Shown here piece by piece: positions 41,701-48,166 of a stretch of DNA of 64,000 nucleotides (position 1 is the first letter of the stretch; each line of letters opens with the position of its first letter). The position numbers were made by a program, and so were the translations under genes. Location: contig NZ_JACJVO010000012.1 of the NCBI RefSeq assembly GCF_014212055.1, positions 124,001 through 188,000 on the forward strand, given 5' to 3'. This DNA comes from Cohnella zeiphila (GTDB lineage: Bacteria > Bacillota > Bacilli > Paenibacillales > Paenibacillaceae). A model generated the notes under the pieces. The model ran no database searches, was not told the DNA's origin, and worked only from the letters and a program-made list of their open reading frames with translations.

Positions 41701-44438
41701 ACGTTGGTGAGTTCCGTATTGCCGGTATTGAAGACCTCGATCGTAAAATGCACCGTTTCGGTCGGAAGCGCGACGTTGCGGTCTGCCGTTTTCCTGATCT
41801 CCAATCTGGGAACCGGCAGCACCTCGACCGTCGTTCCGACCTCCTCCGGCCCAGGCAAATTGTCGGCGGTAATCGTTACGGTATTGGCAATCGTTAGCCC
41901 CGCCTGAGCGTCCGGAGGAATGACGAACGGCCAATTGATTTCGAATACCCCTCCGGGCGGGATGTTGCCGATAAATTCATCCAGTCCGATGAACGGATCG
42001 AAGATGCGGACATTGATCAAGTCGGCGTCGCCGCGATTCTCGAGCGTGATCGTAAAGGTGATCGTGTCCCCCGGAAAGGCGGCGGGCGGATTGGCGGTCT
42101 TGGAAGCTACCAATACCGGAGATCCCGTCACGACAATCTCCGCATCGCCCGTTAGCGGCTCTCCGAATTGATCGGAGGTCACGAACACGGTGTTTCTGAT
42201 CGGTCCGAAAGGTTGATCCGGCGGAACGACGAATTCGAATTTGACGATATGGACGGAAAAGGGCGGAATCTCGGGAATGACTTCGAAAAGGCCGAGCACC
42301 GGATCTTCCACCCGCACGTTCGTGAGCGTTGCCGCGCTCGGGTTCTGGATTTCGATCGCGTAGGTCACGATCTCGCCTCGGCCCACTTCGAACCGGTCCG
42401 GAAACTTTAGAACCGTTGTCCCCAAGCTCAGGCAGAGCCTCAGAACGAAGGCATCGCTGCTTCCATGCAGAAACGGCTGAAACGCGCCTGGCGTGACCGG
42501 GAAATCGGTGGAGAAAGTTTGACCGGTCAAGAAAATACAGCCTGCACGGTCAACGGCGATCGCATGGCCGACATCGCTTGAGCTGCCGCCGATATAAGAG
42601 GAGAAGACGAGCTCGTTGCCAAAGATGTTGAATTGCGTAATGAAAGCGTCCCCGCCGCCCTGGAAGAACGACTGAAACGCATCGGGAGTGACGGGGAAAT
42701 TGAACGATGCGGTGTTTCCCGTCACATAAGCGAAGCCCGAGAGCAGCACGATGCCATTGCCCGCATCCGATTCGCCCCCTCCGAGAAAGGTCGAATAGAC
42801 CTGATACGAGCCGTCCGAACTTAATTTCGTTACGAAGGCGTCGGAAGACCCTCCGCCGTAAAAGGGCTGGAACGATCCCGGCGTCGTCGGGTAGTCGAAG
42901 GAAGTGGTGCTTCCCGTCACGTAAGCCTGGCCCAGGTCGTCGACGGCTATGCCCCGGCCCTCGTCGTCGCCGCTGCCGGTAAGGTAGGTTGAATACGACA
43001 GAACGGAACCATTCCCGTTAATTTTCGATACGAAAGCGCCGATGACGCCGTTCAATGTAATTTGAAACGCTCCGGGCGTGGTCGGAAAGTCCGGGGATGT
43101 GGTGGAGCCCGTTACGTACGCGCTGCCCGCTCCGTCGACCGCGACGCCGTGCGCCTCGTCAGTCCCATGGCCTCCGAGGAAGGTGGAGTATTCAAGCGCG
43201 CTGCCGGCCGGATTTATTTTCGCAACAAAAGCATGCTCATTGGCGATAAACCCTTGCAGGGGGTTAACGACGGGGAAATGGACGGAACTCGTGCCGCCCG
43301 CGACATAGGCGCTTCCTGCGCCATCGACGGCGATGGCGAATCCGGTATCCGCCCCCTCTCCGCCAAGAAAGGTGGAGTAGACAAGGGACCCTCCGTCCGG
43401 GCTTAATTTGGTTACGAACGCATCTTGAGCTGCGCCGATGATCGTCTGAAACGCTCCCGGCGTCGTCGGAAAATCGGGAGATAGAGTCTGCCCCGTCACA
43501 TAGGCATGACCGGATGCGTCGACCGCGATGCCGCGTCCCAGATCAAAGCTGCTGCCGCCGATAAAAGTAGAATAGACCAGCGCGTTGCCGCCGGGATTCA
43601 CCTTGGTGACGAACGCGCTGGAGGACCCGTCCTTGAAAGGCTGGAACGCGCCGGGCGTGATCGGAAAATCAAGGGATAACGTTTGCCCCGTCACATACGC
43701 GTTGTCTTGCCCGTCTACCGCGATGCTAAACCCGATATCCGCATCGCTTCCGCCAAGATAAGTGGAATAAAACAGGAACATCGGATCGATGATAAGCGGA
43801 TGATTCGGATGATATCCGTCGCCGACTTCAAAGCCGTAAACGCAAGCTTCCTCTGAATCGGGCAAGAGGAATCGGCTGTCCACCGTAACCTTCCGGCCGT
43901 CGATCGACTGATAGCTGACGGGTCTCTCCTCCGACAGAACGCCGTGCGCCGTGCGGATCAGAAGATTTCCTTCGCTGTCCAGGGACAATCCGTCCGCGCC
44001 GCGGTATGCGAACCGGATATCGTCCAGTCTGGCGCCGGGCCGCACAACCAAATCGTACTTGAATGCTCCGTCTTCTTCATGGAAAACCAGGTCGATTCCC
44101 GGCCATAGCTCCGGATAGACGATCTCCCGATATGCGGGAAGGCCGGTTTGCCACTTCGCCGGATCGTTGCCGATAAAGAAATGGACTTTTTCCGCGGTTT
44201 GGCGGCGCCCCTCGATTCGCACGGCCGCGTTCGCGCCGAGGAATCGCAGGGAGAGAGCCATTCCCTCCCGCCGGTCCGACGAATTCCCGGGAAGAAGAAA
44301 CAGCGCCTCATCCGGCGAAAAGCCGATCCCGTACCCTGGCTTGCTAGAAAAGTATTGGATTCCTTCGCGAACCTGCCCCTCATTTTTCACGAAAGCCAGC
44401 GGAATATTCCGATAGTTCCCGGGTTGCATCGGACGCAT
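38703..44438 (-). CDS. Giant SBBP beta-propeller + DUF11 repeat protein
   Basis: About 1,911 residues. Residues ~1-225 form an N-terminal domain with LAFVKNEGQVREGIQYF (DUF7948-like). Then seven SBBP repeats of about 65 residues, each with YSTFLGG, IAVDxxGxAYVTG and DFPxTPGAFQ, likely a seven-bladed propeller. Twelve DUF11 repeats of about 100 residues (PGETxxYTLTVTN, ETIPLL, RNTFIASSDQSP) fill the rest and form a stalk. No signal peptide, membrane segment or LPXTG is visible, so a surface role, for instance on spores, would need another route. The start is uncertain: ATG 44438 lacks a site, TTG 44516 is weak, and AAAGGAGG at 44465-44472 is followed 8 bases later by ATC. Confidence 0.85.
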   Translation of the reverse strand: MRPMQPGNYRNIPLAFVKNEGQVREGIQYFSSKPGYGIGFSPDEALFLLPGNSSDRREGMALSLRFLGANAAVRIEGRRQTAEKVHFFIGNDPAKWQTGLPAYREIVYPELWPGIDLVFHEEDGAFKYDLVVRPGARLDDIRFAYRGADGLSLDSEGNLLIRTAHGVLSEERPVSYQSIDGRKVTVDSRFLLPDSEEACVYGFEVGDGYHPNHPLIIDPMFLFYSTYLGGSDADIGFSIAVDGQDNAYVTGQTLSLDFPITPGAFQPFKDGSSSAFVTKVNPGGNALVYSTFIGGSSFDLGRGIAVDASGHAYVTGQTLSPDFPTTPGAFQTIIGAAQDAFVTKLSPDGGSLVYSTFLGGEGADTGFAIAVDGAGSAYVAGGTSSVHFPVVNPLQGFIANEHAFVAKINPAGSALEYSTFLGGHGTDEAHGVAVDGAGSAYVTGSTTSPDFPTTPGAFQITLNGVIGAFVSKINGNGSVLSYSTYLTGSGDDEGRGIAVDDLGQAYVTGSTTSFDYPTTPGSFQPFYGGGSSDAFVTKLSSDGSYQVYSTFLGGGESDAGNGIVLLSGFAYVTGNTASFNFPVTPDAFQSFFQGGGDAFITQFNIFGNELVFSSYIGGSSSDVGHAIAVDRAGCIFLTGQTFSTDFPVTPGAFQPFLHGSSDAFVLRLCLSLGTTVLKFPDRFEVGRGEIVTYAIEIQNPSAATLTNVRVEDPVLGLFEVIPEIPPFSVHIVKFEFVVPPDQPFGPIRNTVFVTSDQFGEPLTGDAEIVVTGSPVLVASKTANPPAAFPGDTITFTITLENRGDADLINVRIFDPFIGLDEFIGNIPPGGVFEINWPFVIPPDAQAGLTIANTVTITADNLPGPEEVGTTVEVLPVPRLEIRKTADRNVALPTETVHFTIEVFNTGNTELTNVHVTDDLTGFDIVIPILFAGQIEVFTVPFFVPLEMPPGIYTNTATAASDQTGEPVFASTDVEVLADPRLGIAKIPETTSVVPGQTIRYAIILENIGSVPLTGIRIFDPVLGIDEFVPDLAVGEVREHVFEFTVPPVPVGTAIVNVVTVETAETGPQEAESVVFATGIGLSILKESSLAAAAPGETVEYTLTVTNLLDVPQTNIVLIDDLLGVNETIPSLAPNETITLTFPFVIPVDAASGTIIRNTFVVRSDQSPEQETVVDVVVTEPPGPALLILKLPDRNAAAPGETISYTLTVTNLRNFPLTNVVLTDELLGLNETIPLLQANETITRTATFTVPPDAAAGSVIRNAFIVSSDQSPPTETISEVNVTEPPGPELLVQKAADRNAAAPGDTVTFTLTVTNLLGIDQTNVVLTDELLGLSETIPLLPANATITRTVTFTVPADAVPGSVIRNTFIASSDQSPPTETANEVIVQNPPEPTLLVRKLPDRNTAAPGDTIAYTLTVTNLLGVNQTNVVLTDALLGLSETIALLPANATVTLTVTFVVPADAVPGSVVRNTFIASSDQSPPAETVNEVTVQEPLEPALLVRKLPDRNTAAPGDTVTYTLTVTNLRSVPQTNVVLTDERLGLTETIPILQANETITRTVTFMVPADAAIGSVIRNAFIAGSDQSPPAETVDEVTVTPGPETTLTVRKLSDRTAAQPGETIHYTVEVTNTGGIPATNVVVRDSLTGETFTIPVIAPGQTARASFAFTVPAGTAAGKILANRVTVAWEEQPPGSLPVQDEERVIVADPAELPDLTVEAPPEPPAPGETVTKTITVTNVTGNALTDVRVFDQLLGFRTRIPSLSPGESRVFTLQLTIPPDAVGGTQIRNIVSIVSDQTPLQQEEVVIQVQSHPNASLAKTVNPAVGRPGETVIFTIRACNTGNVPLLNLRLTDPLLGLQLRIERFEVGACETLRIRFVLPDVEEDTVIVNSVTLASDNGPTREASASVKIIAEEEE
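39645..41204 (-). repeat. Five DUF11 units in exact 312-bp register
   Basis: Equivalent GCGGCCG(T/C)ATTGCGGTC-type words recur at 39919, 40231, 40543, 40855 and (diverged) 41167, exactly 312 bases (104 codons) apart. The neighbouring units on either side have other lengths and lower identity, so this block expanded recently or is kept alike by recombination. Confidence 0.8.
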
Positions 44439-44581
44439 GATTTCGTTGGTGACGATAAGGGTTCCCTCCTTTAGAAAACGTTTCAATTTTCGGGCGATGT
44501 CTTCAATTCCGAGCAAAACATTCCCATCTATCTTTTATGGTTCGGAATTCTGTAAATTGCTTGTTTATCTTGTAAAAATTT

Positions 44582-44630
44582 TATATCATAACGAACACTG
44601 TTCTTTACGAACAATGTTCGTTATGATATA
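44582..44630. promoter_or_regulatory. Double TetR-type operator before the flavin monooxygenase
   Basis: GAACACTGTTC (44593-44603) and GAACAATGTTC (44609-44619) are two dyads, centres 16 bases apart. They sit inside a larger inverted repeat with perfect 16-base arms at 44582-44597 and 44615-44630. The TetR gene at 45899 is the probable source of the binder. Confidence 0.72.
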
Positions 44631-44674
44631 ACATAGAAGCGTAATAACGAAAACATCTCAAGGAGTTGGTTTTC

Positions 44675-45847
44675 ATGACGGGTTCATCCGTTATGCACAA
44701 ACGCATCGCGATTATCGGCGCCGGCCCGGGAGGGCTGACGCTGGCTTTGATTCTGCAGCGGCGCGGCTTCCGGCCGGTCGTCTACGAGCAGGGGCTTCAC
44801 GATCCGAACCGCGAACGCGGAGGTTCCTTGGATATCCATGAGGATTCGGGCCAGTTGGCGCTCAAGGAAGCGGGGCTGTATGAGAAGTTCCGCGAGATCG
44901 TCCGGTACGAGGGCGAGGATTTCCGGGTGGCGGACAAGACCGGGAAGATCCTTCTGGACGAGGTCGCGGAACCGAATGAGCAAGGGAGCCGGCCGGAGAT
45001 CGACCGCGGCGACCTGTGCGACTTGCTGCTCGGCGCCCTCGATTCCGGCAGCATCCGGTACGGCCGCAAGCTCGACCGGGCGGTCTCCCTCGATAACGGG
45101 ATGACCGAGCTTCATTTCGAGAACGGGGAAGTCGATACCGTTCATCTCCTGGTCGGAGCCGACGGGGCCTTCTCGCGCGTGCGTCCTTTGCTCTCGGACG
45201 TCAAGGCCGAGTACTCGGGACTGACCATGATCGAGCTGAACGTTCTGAATGCGGCGGAGAATCACCCGGACTTGGCCGCCTGGAACCGGCGCGGCAAAAT
45301 GTTCGCCCTGGGCGACCGCAAAGGGATTCTCGGCCAGCTGGGCGGCGACGGCCGCCTGAAGGTCTATGCCAGCTTCGAGGTGGAGCGGGACTGGCTGGAC
45401 ACTTGCGGCATCCCGTTCGATCAGCCGGAGGAAGCCAAGCGCCGCCTCCTGGAGCTGTTCGGCGACTGGGACGACGCCATCCGCAATTATATCCGTTACG
45501 CAGACGGTCCGATCCTTCCCCGAAGAATCTATAGGCTGCCGATCGGCTTCAGGTGGAATCGCCGTCCCGACGTCACGCTGATCGGGGATGCCGCCCATGT
45601 CATGTCTCCCTTTGCGGGCGAGGGCGTGAATCTGGCGATGCAGGACGCGATGAATCTGGCGCTTGCGATCGCTTCGCATCCGAACTTGGCCCAAGCCGTC
45701 GAGGCGTACGAAGAAGAGATGTACCGGTATTCTTCCGAAGCGGCGCAGGAGTCGAACGACAGCCAGATCCTGTGTTTTTCCGACGATGCCGCCGTCAAGC
45801 TGGCCGGTCTCATGAATGGATTCCAGGAGCGGGACGGCGGGCAATGA
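44675..45847 (+). CDS. FAD-dependent monooxygenase (TetX-like)
   Basis: 390 residues. N-terminal dinucleotide motif IIGAGPGGLTLALIL with a Glu-ending strand (VVYEQ), GGSLDIHEDSGQLALKEAGL as in Tet(X)-type enzymes, and the FAD-binding LIGDAAHVMSPFAGEGVNLAM. Such class A flavoprotein monooxygenases hydroxylate aromatic or polyketide substrates; drug inactivation is possible but not shown. AAGGAG is 9 bases before the ATG. It is in an operon with the TetR gene 51 bases downstream and has a double operator upstream. Confidence 0.88.
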   Translation: MTGSSVMHKRIAIIGAGPGGLTLALILQRRGFRPVVYEQGLHDPNRERGGSLDIHEDSGQLALKEAGLYEKFREIVRYEGEDFRVADKTGKILLDEVAEPNEQGSRPEIDRGDLCDLLLGALDSGSIRYGRKLDRAVSLDNGMTELHFENGEVDTVHLLVGADGAFSRVRPLLSDVKAEYSGLTMIELNVLNAAENHPDLAAWNRRGKMFALGDRKGILGQLGGDGRLKVYASFEVERDWLDTCGIPFDQPEEAKRRLLELFGDWDDAIRNYIRYADGPILPRRIYRLPIGFRWNRRPDVTLIGDAAHVMSPFAGEGVNLAMQDAMNLALAIASHPNLAQAVEAYEEEMYRYSSEAAQESNDSQILCFSDDAAVKLAGLMNGFQERDGGQ

Positions 45848-45898
45848 CTGAGAGCGCGGCGCATTTACTATTGTCTTCCGACATGTTATAAGGAAAGT

Positions 45899-46582
45899 AT
45901 GATGAATCCGAACCGCAAGATCGTAAGCCGCCGGGCGCGGCCGGCCAAGGAGCCGCTCAGCCATGAGCTCATCGTCCGGACGGCGTATTCGCTTCTGAAG
46001 GAAGAGGGAATGTCCGGCATGACCATGCGCAAGGTGGCCAAAGCGCTGGATACGGGACCTTCTTCGCTGTACGTGTACGTCAAGAATCTTCAGGAATTGA
46101 ACGCCTATGTGATGGATTATGGCCTGGGGAGTTTGGAATGGCCCGCTCCCTGGGAAGGACCCTGGAAGAGCAGGCTATTCGATGCGCTGGAGTCGTATCT
46201 TATGCTGTTGTACGAGCAGCCGGGACTCGCCGAGCTGTCGCTGACCACGCTTCCGATGGGCGACAACTTCCTTCGATTGACCGAATTCATCCTCTCTACT
46301 CTGCAAGAGGCCGGCATTCAGTCGAGATCGGCGGCATGGGGAGCCGATCTGTTCCTGTTCTACGTCTCCTCCGTGGCGTTCGAACAAACTTCCCGGGACA
46401 AGCACGGAGGCCAGCAGATGCCGGTCGTCAAAGAGACGTTCCTCTCCGCCGATCCGGTCCGTTACCCGCTGATCGCCGGCTTGAAGGGCGAGATGTTCTC
46501 CGGAGATATCGAGTCGAAGGAGCGGTTCCGCTGGGGACTCGAGGTCATTTTGCAGGGGTTATTGCAAACGCAAGGCCTATGA
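45899..46582 (+). CDS. TetR/AcrR family regulator with TetR_C-type domain
   Basis: 227 residues. An N-terminal basic leader precedes the helix-turn-helix MTMRKVAKALDTGPSSLYVYV. The C-terminal domain (ELSLTTLPMGDNFLRL, FYVSSVAFEQ) resembles the drug-binding domain of TetR and TcmR-like repressors. AAGGAAAG precedes tandem ATG codons. It follows the monooxygenase gene and most likely represses both through GAACA-N-TGTTC dyads. Confidence 0.86.
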   Translation: MMNPNRKIVSRRARPAKEPLSHELIVRTAYSLLKEEGMSGMTMRKVAKALDTGPSSLYVYVKNLQELNAYVMDYGLGSLEWPAPWEGPWKSRLFDALESYLMLLYEQPGLAELSLTTLPMGDNFLRLTEFILSTLQEAGIQSRSAAWGADLFLFYVSSVAFEQTSRDKHGGQQMPVVKETFLSADPVRYPLIAGLKGEMFSGDIESKERFRWGLEVILQGLLQTQGL

Positions 46583-46588
46583 AAAGCT

Positions 46589-46675
46589 GAGGTTCGCCGC
46601 GTTCTCGCCGGGAAGGTGTTCCCCCGTCAGGCCGAGGTGCTCACGGTCGATGCGTGGGCGGGCTCGTTACAGTAG
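46589..46675 (+). pseudogene. C-terminal remnant of an isochorismatase-like gene
   Basis: Translation gives EVRRVLAGKVFPRQAEVLT then VDAWAGSLQ and stop. This aligns end to end, without gaps and with the stop in register, with EVHRVLMEKVFPRQADVLT then AEDWVKSLG of the gene at 33625-34179. No start or upstream part is present; the TetR stop lies 6 bases before. A truncated gene tail left after a rearrangement. Confidence 0.78.
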
Positions 46676-46704
46676 AAAATTAGCTTCCCCGGCGTCCGGC
46701 CGAC

Positions 46705-47241
46705 TCAACGTTCCAGCGAGTAGCGCAGTTGAACGACGCCGCCGCCGAGGGGCTTGCAATCCAGCAATTGTGCGTTCCGGTAACGGTAGTTCTCCGCGTC
46801 GATTAACAGATTCAACCCTTTCCCCTCGAACACAGGCGCTACGTTGAAGATCACCTCGTCCACCAGGTCTTGCTCCAGGAACGAATTGTGAATGTCCGCG
46901 CCGCCGCTGATAACCGCGGTTTGATAACCTTTCCCTTGCAAGTAGTCCAAGGCTTCCTGCGGCGATCTTACGATCGTCAAGCCGGGGATGGCCTGGATGC
47001 TCCTGGACATCACAACGATGTCCATCCCGGCGAAGGGGCCGTTGTCGCCCGCCTGTTCGTCTTGGGAGACTCTGCTCGGATCTTGCATTCCCTCGAACGT
47101 TTTGCGCCCCACGATGAAATTTCCGGCCGCTTTGGCCTGTGCCGCGAAGTCGTTCAGCGCTTCTTTTTTCGGCGGATTCTCGGGACCGGATTGCGCATAG
47201 TTGCCGTTGGCGGTCAAGGTGGCCCATAAGACGGTTTTCAT
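46705..47241 (-). CDS. Dihydrofolate reductase-fold (RibD C-terminal type) protein
   Basis: 178 residues: MKTVLWATLTANGNYA, GNFIVGRKTFEGM, IVVMSRS, GYQTAVISGGADIHNSFL and VDEVIFNVAPVFEGKGLNL, the pattern of the RibD_C/DHFR-like family that binds NADPH. It lacks the deaminase half of RibD. The reduced substrate is unknown. Divergent from a HxlR gene, a frequent arrangement for redox-enzyme pairs under HxlR control. AGGAGGAAG lies 8 bases upstream. Confidence 0.88.
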   Translation of the reverse strand: MKTVLWATLTANGNYAQSGPENPPKKEALNDFAAQAKAAGNFIVGRKTFEGMQDPSRVSQDEQAGDNGPFAGMDIVVMSRSIQAIPGLTIVRSPQEALDYLQGKGYQTAVISGGADIHNSFLEQDLVDEVIFNVAPVFEGKGLNLLIDAENYRYRNAQLLDCKPLGGGVVQLRYSLER

Positions 47242-47369
47242 TGTTTATCTTCCTCCTGTATTCCTGAATTCGTTCTCGATTCACATCGTAATGGATCTAT
47301 GGTACATTTGAAAAGTAGTTATATTTAAGTGCATTAGTTTCAAAAAATGAACTATGGGAGGGAAAGCCG

Positions 47370-47720
47370 ATGATGGACGAGTCTTGTCCCGGCAAGGTCG
47401 AACCGATCCTGGAGATATTGGATAGCAAGTGGATGCTCCTTCTGTTGTTCGAGCTGTTCAACGGCACGAAGCGGTTCGGGGAACTGCGACGCAAGCTGCA
47501 GCCGATCAGTCCGAAGACGCTGACCGACCGGTTGCGGCTGCTGGAGGAGAAGGGAATCGTCACGCGCACGCTCTATCCCGGCGTGCCGCTGCATGTGGAA
47601 TATGAGCTTACCGAGTCCGGACAAGGGCTGCAGCCGATCTTCGCCGCAATGTGGACGTGGACCCAGCAATTCGGCGAGAGCCTGCAGGAAAGGATGGACG
47701 ATCGGAGGATGGCCCCGTAG
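47370..47720 (+). CDS. HxlR family transcriptional regulator
   Basis: 116 residues with the HxlR winged helix: KWMLLLLFELFNGTKRFGEL, PISPKTLTDRLRLLEEKGIV and a wing YPGVPLHVEYELTESG. The CPGKVEPIL opening with a Cys near residue 5 (ESCPGK) matches redox- or aldehyde-sensing HxlR proteins such as HypR and YodB, where this Cys reacts. Divergent from the DHFR-fold gene, which is its likely target. Confidence 0.9.
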   Translation: MMDESCPGKVEPILEILDSKWMLLLLFELFNGTKRFGELRRKLQPISPKTLTDRLRLLEEKGIVTRTLYPGVPLHVEYELTESGQGLQPIFAAMWTWTQQFGESLQERMDDRRMAP

Positions 47721-47741
47721 CAAGGGGGACGGGATCAGAAG

Positions 47742-47771
47742 GGCGCTTCTACCGAGGTAGAGGCGCCTTTT
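47742..47771 (+). terminator. Terminator of the HxlR gene
   Basis: GGCGCTTCTACC (47742-47753) pairs with GGTAGAGGCGCC (47756-47767), one G-T pair, then TTTT. Confidence 0.7.
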
Positions 47772-47788
47772 CTGTCGATAAATATGCT

Positions 47789-47828
47789 TTGACACTTCGA
47801 ATGCTTTTGTATACAATTGTATACAAAA
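47789..47828 (+). promoter_or_regulatory. Strong promoter overlapped by a perfect 24-bp palindrome
   Basis: TTGACA (47789-47794), 17 bases, TACAAT (47812-47817). A perfect palindrome with half-site TTTTGTATACAA covers 47805-47828, that is the -10 box and start of transcription, so a dimeric repressor would shut the promoter of the ABC exporter operon. Confidence 0.82.
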
Positions 47829-47842
47829 AGGAGCGGATGCGC

Positions 47843-48166
47843 ATGAGAGAGCATAGAGGCGGAGGAGACGAACAGGGGGACGGAGGACATCGGCGGAGGC
47901 ACCACCATCATCATCATCATCACGGGGCCAAGACCTTCCGCCGCGGAAGGGCGCTGGAATTCCTGAATGTGCTCGATGTCAAGCGATTGACGTTGAAGCA
48001 GCAGCTGGAGGCGCCGGAGTATGGGGAGATCCGACCGATCCTGCTGGGAGAACTCAAGGCGATCGACATGGTCATCGAGGAGTATACCCGGCACTTTGAA
48101 CTTCGCCAAGCCGGGGAGGAAGCGAATCCGGAAGCGGGGAATGAAGAAGGGGACCAGGGAACATGA
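47843..48166 (+). CDS. Small His-rich protein leading an ABC exporter operon
   Basis: 107 residues. A run of eight His after HRRR (HRRRHHHHHHHHGA) is followed by a helical part FLNVLDVKRLTLKQQLEAPE and ELKAIDMVIEEYTRHFEL. ATG at 47843 has AAAAGGAG 9 bases upstream; another in-frame ATG at 47837 is too close. Its stop overlaps the ATG of the first exporter gene. I do not recognise a family; a regulator or metal-binding helper of the exporter is possible. Confidence 0.72.
   Translation: MREHRGGGDEQGDGGHRRRHHHHHHHHGAKTFRRGRALEFLNVLDVKRLTLKQQLEAPEYGEIRPILLGELKAIDMVIEEYTRHFELRQAGEEANPEAGNEEGDQGT

Noticed and set aside
39018-41897. 959-residue plus-strand frame opposite the DUF11 repeats
   Set aside because: Its repeats merely mirror the repeats of the real gene; composition is Arg/Asp-rich and there is no ribosome site.
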